A model generated the notes under the pieces. It searched no databases and was not told where the DNA came from. It worked only from the letters and a program-made list of their open reading frames with translations. The position numbers and the translations under genes are program-made. A DNA stretch of 64,000 nt from positions 62,001 through 126,000 of the forward strand of contig JALNYP010000001.1 in the NCBI GenBank assembly GCA_023229795.1. The letters run 5' to 3'. Within the stretch, counting starts at the first letter, position 1. Each line of letters opens with the position of its first letter. This document shows positions 53,866-62,825 of the stretch, in pieces. Source of the DNA: Syntrophobacterales bacterium. Its GTDB lineage: Bacteria; Desulfobacterota; Desulfobaccia; Desulfobaccales; 0-14-0-80-60-11.

Positions 53866-54507
53866 TCAGGAAATGATCGTCTCCCTTAAGGCCCGGGCCG
53901 CGGCGAGAACATCCGGGGCCGCGGTGACCGCACTCATTACCGCGGGGTGCCTGGCTCCCCGGGCCACCACCTGGGCAATGTTGGACTGATTGATGCCGCC
54001 CATGGTGCTCCAGGGAATCTTGAGATACGGGGCGATGCGCGAGATGGCCTCCACCCCCAGGGAAACGGCCTGGGGCTTGGTGGCGGTGGGGAAGATGGGG
54101 CCGAGGTTGACGTAACTCGCGCCGGACTCCTGGGCCGCCAGGGCCTCCTCCAGCGAATGGCTGGAGACGCCGATGAAGAGGTCGGGGGCGATTATACGAG
54201 CCGCGGCCACGGGCAGGTCGGTCTGGCCCAGATGGACCCCGTCGGCGCCCGCGGCCAGGGCGATGTCGAGGCGGTCATCGATAATCAGCAGAGCCCCAAC
54301 GGCCGCGGTGGGTTGGCGAAAGGCCAGGGCCAGCTCATAGAGCCGGCGATCCTCGAGGTCCTTCTCCCGGAGTTGGACGATTCTCACCCCGGCGGCCAGA
54401 ACTCCTTCCAGCACCTCCAAAGAGCGGCGGCCGGCGCAGAAGGCCTCGGTGATGACCACATAGAGGTCGGCTTGATTAAAAGAAGCCAGGCATTGGGCGA
54501 GATTCAT
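53866..54507 (-). CDS. thiE: Thiamine-phosphate synthase (copy 2)
   Basis: A 213-residue ThiE with VQLREK, LIIDDRLDIALAAGADGVHLGQ, YVNLGPIFPTATK and MGGI. It touches the thiS stop (shared base 54507), so it is coupled to thiS, the sulfur carrier. It differs clearly from copy 1. Confidence 0.93.
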   Translation of the reverse strand: MNLAQCLASFNQADLYVVITEAFCAGRRSLEVLEGVLAAGVRIVQLREKDLEDRRLYELALAFRQPTAAVGALLIIDDRLDIALAAGADGVHLGQTDLPVAAARIIAPDLFIGVSSHSLEEALAAQESGASYVNLGPIFPTATKPQAVSLGVEAISRIAPYLKIPWSTMGGINQSNIAQVVARGARHPAVMSAVTAAPDVLAAARALRETIIS

Positions 54508-54704
54508 CAGCCGCCTCCCACCAGGCGCACCAGTTCCAGCACGTCGCCTTCGGACAGAGGGGTATCCCGGAAGGCCTCCCGGTCCACGATCTCCCGGTTG
54601 CGCTCCACCACGGTGCCCCGGGGGTGCAGGCCCAGTTCCTCCAGGAGGCCCCAGACCGTGGCCGCGCTCACTTCCCGGTCTTGGCCGTTGATGATTAATT
54701 TCAC
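54507..54704 (-). CDS. thiS: Sulfur carrier protein ThiS
   Basis: A 65-residue ubiquitin-like protein ending in GGG. C-terminal Gly is adenylated by ThiF and converted to thiocarboxylate for thiazole formation by ThiG. It ends at the start of thiE copy 2 and follows thiH after a repeat region. Confidence 0.94.
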   Translation of the reverse strand: MKLIINGQDREVSAATVWGLLEELGLHPRGTVVERNREIVDREAFRDTPLSEGDVLELVRLVGGG

Positions 54705-54725
54705 GAAATATCTCCCGACTCTGTT

Positions 54726-54808
54726 AGTTCAAAGTTCAAGGTTCAAAGTTTAAGGAAACACTTGTGGGCGAAAAATAACCTTGAACCTTAAACTTTGAAC
54801 TTTGAACT
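54726..54808. repeat. Inverted repeat built from TTCAAAG-like heptamers
   Basis: Arm 1 (54726-54755) is a run of 7-bp units GTTCAAA/GTTCAAG/GTTTAAG; arm 2 (54779-54808) is its near complement (CTTGAAC, CTTAAAC, TTTGAAC). Fourteen outer bases pair perfectly. Arm 2 includes two bases of the thiH stop codon (54807-54809). Lies between thiH and thiS and would form a long hairpin in the mRNA. Confidence 0.7.
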
Positions 54809-55952
54809 ATTCTATAAAGGCTGCGTCAAAATCTTTCCACACCGGGTCATAGCCGGCCCGGCGGATGGCGGCCACTACCTCTTCCGGGCTGCGGCCGTCC
54901 TCAATCTCGAACTGCTCCAGGGCGGCGTCGTCGTCCAGGTGGGCGTAGCCGCCGGGACGGGTGGAAGAGCCGGCGCTCATCATGGTCACGCCCAGGGGAA
55001 TTAAGTGGTCCCGCAGGCCGGCGCTTTCCCGGGTGGAGAGGTTGAAGCCCACCTCCGGCAGAAACAGCCGCAGGGCCAGCATCAACTGCACCAACTCCCG
55101 GTCGGAGGGGAGGTGCTGCACCCGGTAGCGCTCCGGCACGTGGCGCAGCCGCGGGAAGGAGATGGAGACCGCGCTCTGCCAGCACTCCTTCTGGAGCTGG
55201 CGGGCGTGCAGGCCCATCCAGAAGCCGTCGGCCCACCAGTGGTAGAGGCCGAGGAGCGCCCCGATACTGAGCCGCCGCACCCCGGCCCGGCCCGCCCGGG
55301 CCATGGCCTCGAGGCGGTAGTCGTAATGGCGTTTGCGGCCCCGCTTATGCACCGCGGCGTAGGTTTCCCGGTGGTAGGTCTCCATGTAGAGGGTGACCCC
55401 TTCCAGGCCCCGGTCCACCAGGGCGCGGTAGCCCGCCTCATCCAGGGCATAGATTTCCACGGCCACGGAGGCGAAATACTCCCGGGCGATGGCCACGGCC
55501 TGGGCCAGGTACGAAACCGGCGCCACCTTGGGAGCCTCGCCGGTGAGCAGCAGGATGTTCTGGAAGCCGTGGCCGGCGAGGATGGCGCATTCGGCGCGGA
55601 TTTCGGCCGGGGTCAGGGTGCGCCGGTCGCCAAGGCTGCCGGAGTGCAGGGCATAGCCGCAGTAGAGGCAGTCGGAGTAGCAGATATTGGAGAGATATAT
55701 GGGGGCGTAGAGCCCGATGGTGCGGCCGAAGTGCTGCCGGGTGAGGCGGTGCGCGGCCTGGGCCATATCCTCCAAAAACGGCACCGCCGCGGGCGACAGC
55801 AGGGCCGCCAGGTCCTCCGGAAACAACTGCTCCCGGCGCAGGGCCCGCTGCACGTCCCCCGGCCCGGCCCGGTCGATGGCCTCCCGCAGGCGCGCTTCGG
55901 GCCAGTCAGCCAAGATTTGTGCAAAAGGGTAATTAATTGATTTTTCTATCAT
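54807..55952 (-). CDS. thiH: Thiazole synthase, radical SAM 2-iminoacetate (tyrosine lyase)
   Basis: A 381-residue ThiH that splits tyrosine to dehydroglycine for thiazole synthesis in anaerobes. Radical SAM cysteines C91, C95 and C98 (CYSDCLYC) and a C-terminal domain typical of ThiH. The TAG stop is inside the heptamer repeat. It is separated from thiG by the inserted pair at 56472-58068 and a 519-bp repeat-rich gap. Confidence 0.94.
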   Translation of the reverse strand: MIEKSINYPFAQILADWPEARLREAIDRAGPGDVQRALRREQLFPEDLAALLSPAAVPFLEDMAQAAHRLTRQHFGRTIGLYAPIYLSNICYSDCLYCGYALHSGSLGDRRTLTPAEIRAECAILAGHGFQNILLLTGEAPKVAPVSYLAQAVAIAREYFASVAVEIYALDEAGYRALVDRGLEGVTLYMETYHRETYAAVHKRGRKRHYDYRLEAMARAGRAGVRRLSIGALLGLYHWWADGFWMGLHARQLQKECWQSAVSISFPRLRHVPERYRVQHLPSDRELVQLMLALRLFLPEVGFNLSTRESAGLRDHLIPLGVTMMSAGSSTRPGGYAHLDDDAALEQFEIEDGRSPEEVVAAIRRAGYDPVWKDFDAAFIE

Positions 55953-56275
55953 AAAGGATTTATTTCTCGTTTTCCAGCCGGACCTTGGGTGAATAATGGT
56001 TATTTTAACCTATTTAAGCTGGTAAGCATGAGACAGTTAGCCGCGCCGGTGTACCGCGGCCAGTAAATTTTCGCGCCATTGTGCCGCTTGGGGGCCGCGG
56101 GAAACCGCAGGCGTTGGCGCGGCAACCCTCTTTATTTCCAGGACAATCCGCCGGGGAACCCGGTCCGTTGCGGAACAAAACCATGCTCCGGGGATTGACC
56201 TGGGATAATGCCGGTGATTGTTCCACATGCTTCATGCTCCCCTAGTTACATGGACAGGGGGAAAATTCCAGAAAG
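55953..56275. other. Gap upstream of thiH
   Basis: 323 bp of mixed composition with no credible ORF. A TPP riboswitch would be expected near here if thiH starts an operon, but I see no CUGAGA or GAACCUGAUC motif on the minus strand. Confidence 0.4.
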
Positions 56276-56441
56276 GAAAATATGGTTGACTGCTTTTCTC
56301 GTTTCCAAGCCTGGCTTGGGGGTACAAAACCCACCAAGCAAAGCTTGGCAAATCATTTTTCGTTCCCAAGTGCAACTTGGGAACGAGGGGAAAAATATGG
56401 TTGACTTCCTTTCTCATTCCCAAGCTGGGCTTGCGAACGAG
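56276..56441. repeat. Tandem TTCCCAAG palindrome repeats, left flank of the inserted pair
   Basis: AAAATATGGTTGACT followed by a T-rich start and CTC(G/A)TT(C/T)CCAAG occurs at about 56278-56305 and 56391-56420, a period of about 115 bp. Between them is the perfect palindrome CGTTCCCAAG...CTTGGGAACG (56361-56385). A third copy with CTCATTCCCAAGcTGGGCTTGCGAACGAG ends at 56441. A related copy lies on the other side of the nuclease gene (57298-57326). Confidence 0.65.
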
Positions 56442-56471
56442 GAGAAAAAACATCCGCTTAAGCAGATATTC

Positions 56472-57254
56472 CTACCTCGGTATGGGTATGATGACACCAG
56501 GGCAAAGTTCGATCTGCTTCGGTAGATCACGCCACTCGTGCTCCTGCAGGAAGTCGTTTCTGAGCCATCGACAAAGGTTGTCGAAATCGCAAAGCCGGAC
56601 GAGAAGTGGTCGCTGTTCGGCGACCCATAGTGCATCAGGGGTGAAAGTAGTGTTGGTGACGATAAGACCAACATTTAATCCTAAAGTCTGAACAGTGCCT
56701 AAAAGGTCACGCACAGGTTGTGGTCCTATTTTGCGATCCCGGAGAGCAGTATGCTTGACTTGTACTGCCATCAGGCAAGGAACAAGAGGTGCTCGGTGCC
56801 ACGCCAATATATCTACGCCCCCGTCCTTCTGATAGGTGCTCGACCCCACGCGCTTCAGTTCATATCCCATTGCATCAAGCCGATTGCAAATCAGGTCCTC
56901 CAAGAATGCAGGTGTTGCCCCCCACAATCGCTCTGGCTCTACTGAAAGCAAATGGAGAATCTGGGGGCTGATGTCCACGAGTTCAATTCGTGGAGGGAAT
57001 TTCAAAAATCCATTGCGGGTCAACTCAAACCCGAGAGGAAGTTGGCGCGGATCTCCAAGGCTTTCGAGAAACTCACGTGCGGTTTTTTCACCAAGCACGC
57101 AAGTGAGGCACAACTGGCGCGTTTCGGCTTGACCGCGCAAACGCGCAAACGGATGTGGTTCGTCACGAAAGTATGGTCTGCCCTTTGCTATCGGCTCCGA
57201 ACAGCGTGCGCAGGCATATGGATACTTGGCTCTGGAAAACCGAAGATACGGCAT
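56472..57254 (-). CDS. Mrr-like restriction endonuclease with N-terminal zinc motif
   Basis: A 260-residue protein. C15/C18 and C49/C52 form a possible zinc finger. From about 115 a PD-(D/E)xK fold of Mrr type is visible: E119 (FLEDLI), D148 (GGVDIL) and Q165-V-K167 (the QxK variant), followed by the usual GLIVTN strand. Mrr nucleases cut modified or foreign DNA. It lies inside the thi cluster, between thiH and thiG, with repeats on both sides. Cofactor-based DNA cleavage is likely; target unknown. Confidence 0.78.
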   Translation of the reverse strand: MPYLRFSRAKYPYACARCSEPIAKGRPYFRDEPHPFARLRGQAETRQLCLTCVLGEKTAREFLESLGDPRQLPLGFELTRNGFLKFPPRIELVDISPQILHLLSVEPERLWGATPAFLEDLICNRLDAMGYELKRVGSSTYQKDGGVDILAWHRAPLVPCLMAVQVKHTALRDRKIGPQPVRDLLGTVQTLGLNVGLIVTNTTFTPDALWVAEQRPLLVRLCDFDNLCRWLRNDFLQEHEWRDLPKQIELCPGVIIPIPR

Positions 57255-57297
57255 CTCATTATCTCAGGTCGTGCCCCTAAAAATTGATATCACTTTT

Positions 57298-57326
57298 CTC
57301 ATTCCCAAGTGCAACTTACGAACGAG
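57298..57326. repeat. TTCCCAAG repeat copy between nuclease and HEPN gene
   Basis: CTCATTCCCAAGtgcaaCTTacGAACGAG, close to the copies at 56361-56441. Lies in the 91-bp gap between the HEPN stop and Mrr-like start. Confidence 0.6.
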
Positions 57327-57345
57327 TGGAATATCACATGCTCAT

Positions 57346-58068
57346 TCATTTGCTTTCAATATTCAGGCTGTTAGACCAGTCGTGTAACAATTTAATAAGT
57401 TTATTGAGAAAATTATCCAATGAATCTAATACTCCAAAAATATATGCATCAGTCAATTGTATTTTATAAAAAATCCCCCCATCGTCCCGCTTAATTAGTA
57501 TAATATTTTCTTTCTCAATATCAATATAATCAATAATTTCCTTATCCCTATCATTCTGCTCATACAACCAACTACCATTATGCACTATTGTATTCCTTAT
57601 ATTTCTTATTTTAATTATCTTATCCCATAAATTTCCATCAGGGGGGAATTCAATTCCAATATTATTTTTAAAACACGATTCGATCCTTTCCAGTATCCCA
57701 CCTCGCCATCTATAAACTTGCACATCAATACTTATTTCACTTGCGACAGCGCTACATACGAATTTTAATGCTTCCTCAAGCTCTGCATAAATAGCGATAA
57801 AAATGGAATCTCTCTGGATACTTGGAAATAAGTCTCTAAATTTCAAATAATCTTCACTGTACCTATCATAGAAAACTTCTGTTTCTTCCCTAGAAAGTTT
57901 TTCTGTTTGGCTTTTTGACCAATCCGCAATTCTTTTTTCTTCTTTTTTGATTAGCTGTCGAACTGAATCAAAATAATCCCGGAGTTCTTCAAAATGAAAG
58001 TTTAAATATGAAGTTAATTGGGCTACAAATAAACCCCTTTTCATTTTTTCTGAATCCCATATTCTCAT
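57346..58068 (-). CDS. HEPN-type protein, AT-rich, possible RNase/toxin
   Basis: A 240-residue, mostly helical, Lys/Ile/Glu-rich protein in DNA much richer in AT than its neighbours, so probably acquired. It has R158-NTIV-H163 (RxxxxH), the mark of HEPN domains, which are often metal-independent RNases in toxins and defence systems. No other domain recognised. AGGA lies 8 bp before the ATG, and the thiG stop is only 12 bp upstream, so it would be transcribed with thiG. The Mrr-like gene follows 91 bp later. Fold call is from motif only. Confidence 0.62.
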   Translation of the reverse strand: MRIWDSEKMKRGLFVAQLTSYLNFHFEELRDYFDSVRQLIKKEEKRIADWSKSQTEKLSREETEVFYDRYSEDYLKFRDLFPSIQRDSIFIAIYAELEEALKFVCSAVASEISIDVQVYRWRGGILERIESCFKNNIGIEFPPDGNLWDKIIKIRNIRNTIVHNGSWLYEQNDRDKEIIDYIDIEKENIILIKRDDGGIFYKIQLTDAYIFGVLDSLDNFLNKLIKLLHDWSNSLNIESK

Positions 58069-58080
58069 AATTGCTATCCT

Positions 58081-58857
58081 TTACTCCAAAAACCCGGTTA
58101 AGGGCGAGGAAGCCGCGGCGGCCTCCCGCTCCGGGCCCAGGCCGGAGAGGTAGGCCAGGCGGCCGGCTGCTACGGCCAGGGCGAAGGCTTTGGCCATGGC
58201 GGCGTGGTCCCGGGCGTCGGCCAGGGCGGTGTTGACCAGGACCGCGTCGGCGCCCAGTTCCAGGGCTTCGGCGGCGTGGGAGGGCGCGCCCAGGCCCGCG
58301 TCCACCACCACCGGCACGGTGGCCTGCTCGATGATGATGCGGATCATATCCCGGGTTTTGACCCCGCGGTTGCTGCCGATGGGCGCGCCCAGGGGCATGA
58401 CCGTGGCGGTGCCCAGCTCCTCCAGGCGCTTGGCCAGGACGGGGTCGGCCTGGATGTAGGGCAGGACCACGAAGCCCGCTTTGATCAGCAGTTCGGCGGC
58501 CTTCAGGGTCTCCACCGGGTCGGGCAGCAGATACTTGGGCTCGGGGGTGAGTTCGAGCTTCACCCAGTTAGGCAGGCCCATGGCCCGGGCCATTTTGGCC
58601 AGGCGCACGGCTTCGTCCGCGGTCCGGGCCCCGGAGGTATTGGGCAAGATCAGATATTTCTGGGGGTCCAGCACCGAGAGGATGCTGTCGGCTTCGGGGT
58701 GGCCCAGGTCCGCCCGGCGCAGGGCCACGGTGACGATCTCAGCATGGGAGGCGTCCAGGGCGGCTTTCAGGGCCGCGGCGGAGGGAAACTTCCCCGTACC
58801 CACCATGAGGCGGGAGCGGAAGGGGCGTCCGGCGATAATCAGGGGGTCGTTTGGCAT
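58081..58857 (-). CDS. thiG: Thiazole synthase
   Basis: A 258-residue ThiG from ATG 58857 ([24 protein letters not shown]). Schiff-base Lys100 is in WVKLEL, and the phosphate-binding end [29 protein letters not shown] is intact. It builds the thiazole from DXP, dehydroglycine and ThiS-thiocarboxylate. Normally next to thiH; here the HEPN and Mrr-like genes intervene. Confidence 0.96.
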   Translation of the reverse strand: MPNDPLIIAGRPFRSRLMVGTGKFPSAAALKAALDASHAEIVTVALRRADLGHPEADSILSVLDPQKYLILPNTSGARTADEAVRLAKMARAMGLPNWVKLELTPEPKYLLPDPVETLKAAELLIKAGFVVLPYIQADPVLAKRLEELGTATVMPLGAPIGSNRGVKTRDMIRIIIEQATVPVVVDAGLGAPSHAAEALELGADAVLVNTALADARDHAAMAKAFALAVAAGRLAYLSGLGPEREAAAASSPLTGFLE

Positions 58858-59345
58858 AATTATACTCGTGGCCCAAAGTCCTTTTTCTCCCCCCCTCACC
58901 CTAACCCTCTCCCCCCGCTGGGGGGAGAGGGGAGAGAAGGAAGGAACTTTGGGCGAAGGCGATAACTCCATGATGATGAGTCTAAGTTGGGGGTCAAGTC
59001 CCCTTTCCTCAAGGGGGATTTATGGGAAAATTAGCGCTTATCTAATCCCCCCTGCCCCCCCTTTAGAAAAGGGGGGAAATTTTCCGCGGCTTTTGCTTTT
59101 TTACTGCTCACTGCTTACTTGTCACTTCCCCTGCCCTCTCCCCTCGCAGGGGAGAAGGGGTTTGGGCTGCCATGGCTTCAGGCTGCGCCGGACCTGGCCA
59201 AGGCCGGCGGCTTTACTTATCGGGTTCAATCTGCCGCCACTCATAAATATCTCTGGTGGGCACTCCTGCCCTGCCTCGCCCCTGGAAAAGGGGGAAATTT
59301 TCCTGAGGCTTTGGCTTTTACTGCTCACAGCTTACTGCTTACGGC
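58858..59345. repeat. Repeat-rich gap between thiF and thiG
   Basis: Contains a palindrome CCCTCTCCCCCC.GGGGGGAGAGGG near 58907-58932; the sequence AAAAGGGGGGAAATTTTCC at 59078-59095 with a second copy AAAAGGGGGAAATTTTCC at 59286-59303, each followed by CTTTTGCTTTT/CTTTGGCTTTT and ACTGCTCAC; and the roughly 140-bp element (59129-59265) shared with 12434-12575. No real ORF. Its presence may separate thiF from thiG transcription. Confidence 0.65.
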
Positions 59346-60122
59346 TTACTTTCCCGGTCCGCACAGGGGGCAGTCCGGGCGTTTTACCCGGTTCACGGTT
59401 TGAAACCGCCCTTGCAGGCCGTCATAGGCCAGGAGGCGGCGGTGGAGGTCCGAGTCGAGGCCCAGGAGGAGCTTCAAGGCTTCCACCGCCTGGAGGCAGC
59501 CCAGGGTGCCGGCCACCGCGCCCAGGATGCCCGATTCGCTAGCGGGGGGCACGGCCGCAGCCGGCGGCAGCTCGGGGACCAGGCAGCGGTAACAGGGATT
59601 ATCCGCCCCGGGCCGCACCACCAGGAGTTGCCCATGCCAGCCCGTGGCCGCGGCGGAAACCAGGGGAATCTGGTGTTGCCAGCAGTACTCGGCCAGCAGA
59701 AAGCGGGTGGGGAAATTGTCGCTGGCGTCCAGCACCACCTCAAAGCCCGAGACCACATCCCCGACGTTGTCCCGGTCCAGGCGCAGGTCAAAGGTCTCGA
59801 CCCGGCAGAGGGGGTTAAGGGCCGCGAGGGAGTCGGCCGCGGAGGCCGCCTTGCGGCGCCCAAGGCCGGCCGTGCGGTGGAGAATCTGGCGCTGGAGGTT
59901 GGACAATTCCACCGCGTCGCCGTCCACCACGCCCAGACGCCCTACCCCCGCGGCGGCGAGATAGAGCAGGGCGGCGGAACCGAGGCCGCCCGCGCCTACC
60001 ACCAGGACCCGGCTGGCGCGCCAGCGGGCCTGTCCGGCCCAGCCTACCCGGGCCAGGAGGGCATTCCGGCTATAGCGTCCGGTCTCCGGGGGGGCAAAGT
60101 CCTCGCGGGGTGCGCTCGTCAT
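59346..60122 (-). CDS. thiF: ThiF-family adenylyltransferase
   Basis: A 258-residue E1-like enzyme that adenylates the ThiS C terminus. Nucleotide motif VLVVGAGGLGS, DGDAVELSNLQRQ, DASDNFPTR, and zinc cysteines CYRC and CPLC. It starts the minus-strand thi run; GAGG lies about 7 bp upstream of the ATG. It could also serve MoaD-type proteins (MoeB), but the ThiS context supports ThiF. Confidence 0.9.
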   Translation of the reverse strand: MTSAPREDFAPPETGRYSRNALLARVGWAGQARWRASRVLVVGAGGLGSAALLYLAAAGVGRLGVVDGDAVELSNLQRQILHRTAGLGRRKAASAADSLAALNPLCRVETFDLRLDRDNVGDVVSGFEVVLDASDNFPTRFLLAEYCWQHQIPLVSAAATGWHGQLLVVRPGADNPCYRCLVPELPPAAAVPPASESGILGAVAGTLGCLQAVEALKLLLGLDSDLHRRLLAYDGLQGRFQTVNRVKRPDCPLCGPGK

Positions 60123-60316
60123 CAGGGGTCCTCATGGTTGCGGCCGCCGCGGCCGGGGAAATAACACCTTCTCCTATTATCTTATGCAAATTATAAACTT
60201 ACGCAAGTGATCAGATAAGCAAGGATACCCGGGATTTTGCCGGCAAAGCCCCGGGAGCCGTGCCTTGACAGACCTGGTCCATTTAGGTAACCTTCAATAA
60301 TCTCAGGAGGAAGAAA
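60123..60316. other. Divergent thiF/gatB intergenic region
   Basis: 194 bp holding the promoters of both genes. No TPP riboswitch motif on the minus strand. A CCCGGG...CCCCGGG hairpin occurs near 60228-60255. Confidence 0.35.
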
Positions 60317-61723
60317 GTGGAATTCGAGGCTGTTATCGGGCTGGAAATTCACGCCGAGCTCTTGACCGCCAGCAAGATCTTCTGCGGCTGCGCCACCACG
60401 TTCGGGGCTCCGCCCAATACCCAGGTCTGCGAGGTCTGCCTGGGGATGCCCGGTTCACTCCCGGTCCTCAATAAAAAGGCGCTGGAGTTCGCCCTGAAAA
60501 TGGCCCTGGCCACGGACTGCCGGGTCAACCCCGAGTCGGTCTTCGCCCGGAAAAACTACTTTTATCCTGATCTTCCGAAGGGTTACCAGATCTCCCAGTA
60601 CGAATTACCCCTGGCGGAGCACGGCCATCTGGATATCAAAGTCAACGGCGCGGCCCGGCGCATCGGCATCACCCGCATCCATATGGAGGAAGACGCGGGC
60701 AAGCTGATCCACAGCGAGTCCCGGCCGGTGAGCTTCGTGGATTTCAACCGCACCGGGGTGCCGCTCATCGAGATCGTCAGCGAACCGGAGATGCGCACCC
60801 CCGAAGAGGCGGTGGAGTATTTCAAGGGCCTGCGCAATATCCTGTTATACTTAGAGATCTGCGACGGCAACATGGAGGAAGGCTCGGTCCGCTGCGACGC
60901 CAACATCTCCCTGAGGCCGGTGGGGCAGACGGAGTTCGGCACCAAGGCCGAGCTCAAGAACATGAACTCCTTCCGGTTCGTGAAGGCGGCCCTGGAGTAT
61001 GAGATCAAGCGGCAGCGGGCCTTGCTGGCCGCGGGGCGGGAGATCGTCCAGGAAACCCGCCTATGGGATACGGCGGCCAATCAGACCGTATCGATGCGGG
61101 GCAAGGAAGAGGCCCACGACTACCGCTACTTCCCGGACCCGGACCTGGTGCCGATCAGGATCGATCCCGAGTGGTTGGAGACCCTGCGAAAAAACCTTCC
61201 GAAGTTGCCGGAGGCGGTTCGTATCAGCTTTCATACCGATTATGGGCTGCCGGAATACGATGCCGAGGTGCTATCCTCAAATAAGACACTGGCGCATCAC
61301 TTCCTGGGCACGGCTACGAAGTTCCCGAACATACACCCAAAGCAATTGAGCAATTGGATCATGGATGATCCCATTTCAATCTCAACAATTACCCCTGAGA
61401 TATCGGGGAACCTACTGACTTTAGTTGAAAAAGGCACGATCAGCCGCAATCAGGCCAAGGAAGTGTTGAAAGAAGTGGTTGCTACCGGGAAAAACCCAGA
61501 AGTCATCATCAAGGCAAAAGGCCTGGCCCAGATCAGCGATACTGGGGCCTTGGAAACCGCGGCCCAGGAGATTATTCAGGCCCACCCCAAAGAAGCCGCG
61601 GACTTTCGGGCCGGCAAGACCAAACTTATGGGCTTCTTCGTGGGCCAACTGATGAAACAGACCAAAGGCCAGGCCAACCCGCAGTTGGCGAACGAGATTT
61701 TTCAGCGGCTGTTAGGGCAATAA
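60317..61723 (+). CDS. gatB: Aspartyl/glutamyl-tRNA(Asn/Gln) amidotransferase subunit B
   Basis: A 468-residue GatB that, with GatA and GatC, converts Glu-tRNA-Gln or Asp-tRNA-Asn to the amide form. N-terminal [13 protein letters not shown], zinc cysteines (CGC, CEVC), [15 protein letters not shown], a helical middle and a C-terminal YqeY-like tail. Start GTG at 60317 with AGGAGG upstream. GatA and GatC are not adjacent. Confidence 0.96.
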   Translation: MEFEAVIGLEIHAELLTASKIFCGCATTFGAPPNTQVCEVCLGMPGSLPVLNKKALEFALKMALATDCRVNPESVFARKNYFYPDLPKGYQISQYELPLAEHGHLDIKVNGAARRIGITRIHMEEDAGKLIHSESRPVSFVDFNRTGVPLIEIVSEPEMRTPEEAVEYFKGLRNILLYLEICDGNMEEGSVRCDANISLRPVGQTEFGTKAELKNMNSFRFVKAALEYEIKRQRALLAAGREIVQETRLWDTAANQTVSMRGKEEAHDYRYFPDPDLVPIRIDPEWLETLRKNLPKLPEAVRISFHTDYGLPEYDAEVLSSNKTLAHHFLGTATKFPNIHPKQLSNWIMDDPISISTITPEISGNLLTLVEKGTISRNQAKEVLKEVVATGKNPEVIIKAKGLAQISDTGALETAAQEIIQAHPKEAADFRAGKTKLMGFFVGQLMKQTKGQANPQLANEIFQRLLGQ

Positions 61724-61771
61724 TCCTTGGCGCCTTGGCGCCGGCTAAAGCGCCAAGACTCTGGAGTAAAG

Positions 61772-62821
61772 ATGATTCCATACTGCAGCATCTGTTGGGA
61801 CGTGGATAAGGTTAAGCTGTTGGATCAGCGGCGTTTGCCCGCGGAAGAATTGTACCTGGAGATCACGGATTATCACGAGGTCATCGACGCCATCCGCACC
61901 CTGGCGATCCGGGGGGCGCCGGCCATCGGGGTGGCCGCGGCCATGGGCGCGGCGTTGGGCGCGCTGAGTTTGGATACCGCCGACGGCAAGGAGTTTCAAT
62001 CGCGGTTCCAGGTGATCTGCCGGGAGATTGCCGCGGCCCGGCCCACTGCGGTCAACCTGTTTTGGGCCTTGGATCGGGTGCTGTTGGTGGCCCAGGCGCA
62101 TAAAGCGGAATCGGTGGAGGCGATCAAGGGACATCTCGTGGCCGAAGCCCAGACCATGCTCAAGGAAGATGAGACCATCAACCGCCGCATGGCCCAGGCG
62201 GGGCAGGTCCTGATCCGCGAGGGTCATCGGGTGCTGACCCATTGTAACACCGGGGCCCTGGCTACCGGGGCGTACGGCACCGCCCTGGGGGTGCTGCGGG
62301 CGGCCTGGGAGGCGGGCAAACGCTTCTCCGTGTGGGTGGACGAAACCCGGCCTCTCCTCCAGGGGGCGCGGCTCACCACCTGGGAACTGGGGAAATTGGG
62401 TATTCCCTACACCCTGATCCCCGATGGGGCCGCGGCCACCCTGATGCACCAGGGGAAAGTGGACCTGGTCATCCTGGGCGCGGACCGCATCGCGGCCAAC
62501 GGCGACACCGCCAACAAGATCGGCACCTACAGCGTGGCGGTCCTGGCTCACCATCACGGCATTCCCTTTTACGTGGCCGCGCCTTTGTCCACCTTTGATT
62601 TCACCATCCCCGACGGCAACCACATCCCGGTGGAAGAGCGGGCCCCCGAGGAGGTCACTCATCTGTGGGGCCAGGCGGTAGCCCCGGCCGGAGCTCAAGC
62701 CCTCAATCTGGCTTTTGATGTCACTCCCAATGAGTTAATTGCGGGGATCATCACGGAGAAGGGCATCATGGAACCGCCCTTCGCGTCCAGTCTGAAACCT
62801 TATCGTCCCGGTCAGAGTTAA
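61772..62821 (+). CDS. mtnA: S-methyl-5-thioribose-1-phosphate isomerase
   Basis: A 349-residue member of the eIF2B/MtnA family; methionine salvage isomerase. Motifs AIRGAPAIGVAAAMG, HCNTGALATGAYGTALG, DETRPLLQGARLTTWEL, GADRIAANGDTANKIGT. Catalytic Cys is in the HCNTG motif and Asp in ADRIA. I prefer ATG 61772, after GGAGTAAAG; the frame is open from a TTG at 61727. No other mtn genes nearby. Confidence 0.95.
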   Translation: MIPYCSICWDVDKVKLLDQRRLPAEELYLEITDYHEVIDAIRTLAIRGAPAIGVAAAMGAALGALSLDTADGKEFQSRFQVICREIAAARPTAVNLFWALDRVLLVAQAHKAESVEAIKGHLVAEAQTMLKEDETINRRMAQAGQVLIREGHRVLTHCNTGALATGAYGTALGVLRAAWEAGKRFSVWVDETRPLLQGARLTTWELGKLGIPYTLIPDGAAATLMHQGKVDLVILGADRIAANGDTANKIGTYSVAVLAHHHGIPFYVAAPLSTFDFTIPDGNHIPVEERAPEEVTHLWGQAVAPAGAQALNLAFDVTPNELIAGIITEKGIMEPPFASSLKPYRPGQS

Positions 62822-62825
62822 GCTT

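Noticed and set aside
56276..56441. CRISPR array
   Set aside because: There are only two or three copies of the unit, with unequal spacing and no cas genes.
51145..60316. TPP riboswitch for the thiamin cluster
   Set aside because: I searched the minus strand before thiF, thiG, thiH, thiM and thiE by eye for CUGAGA and GAACCUGAUC-type segments and saw none.
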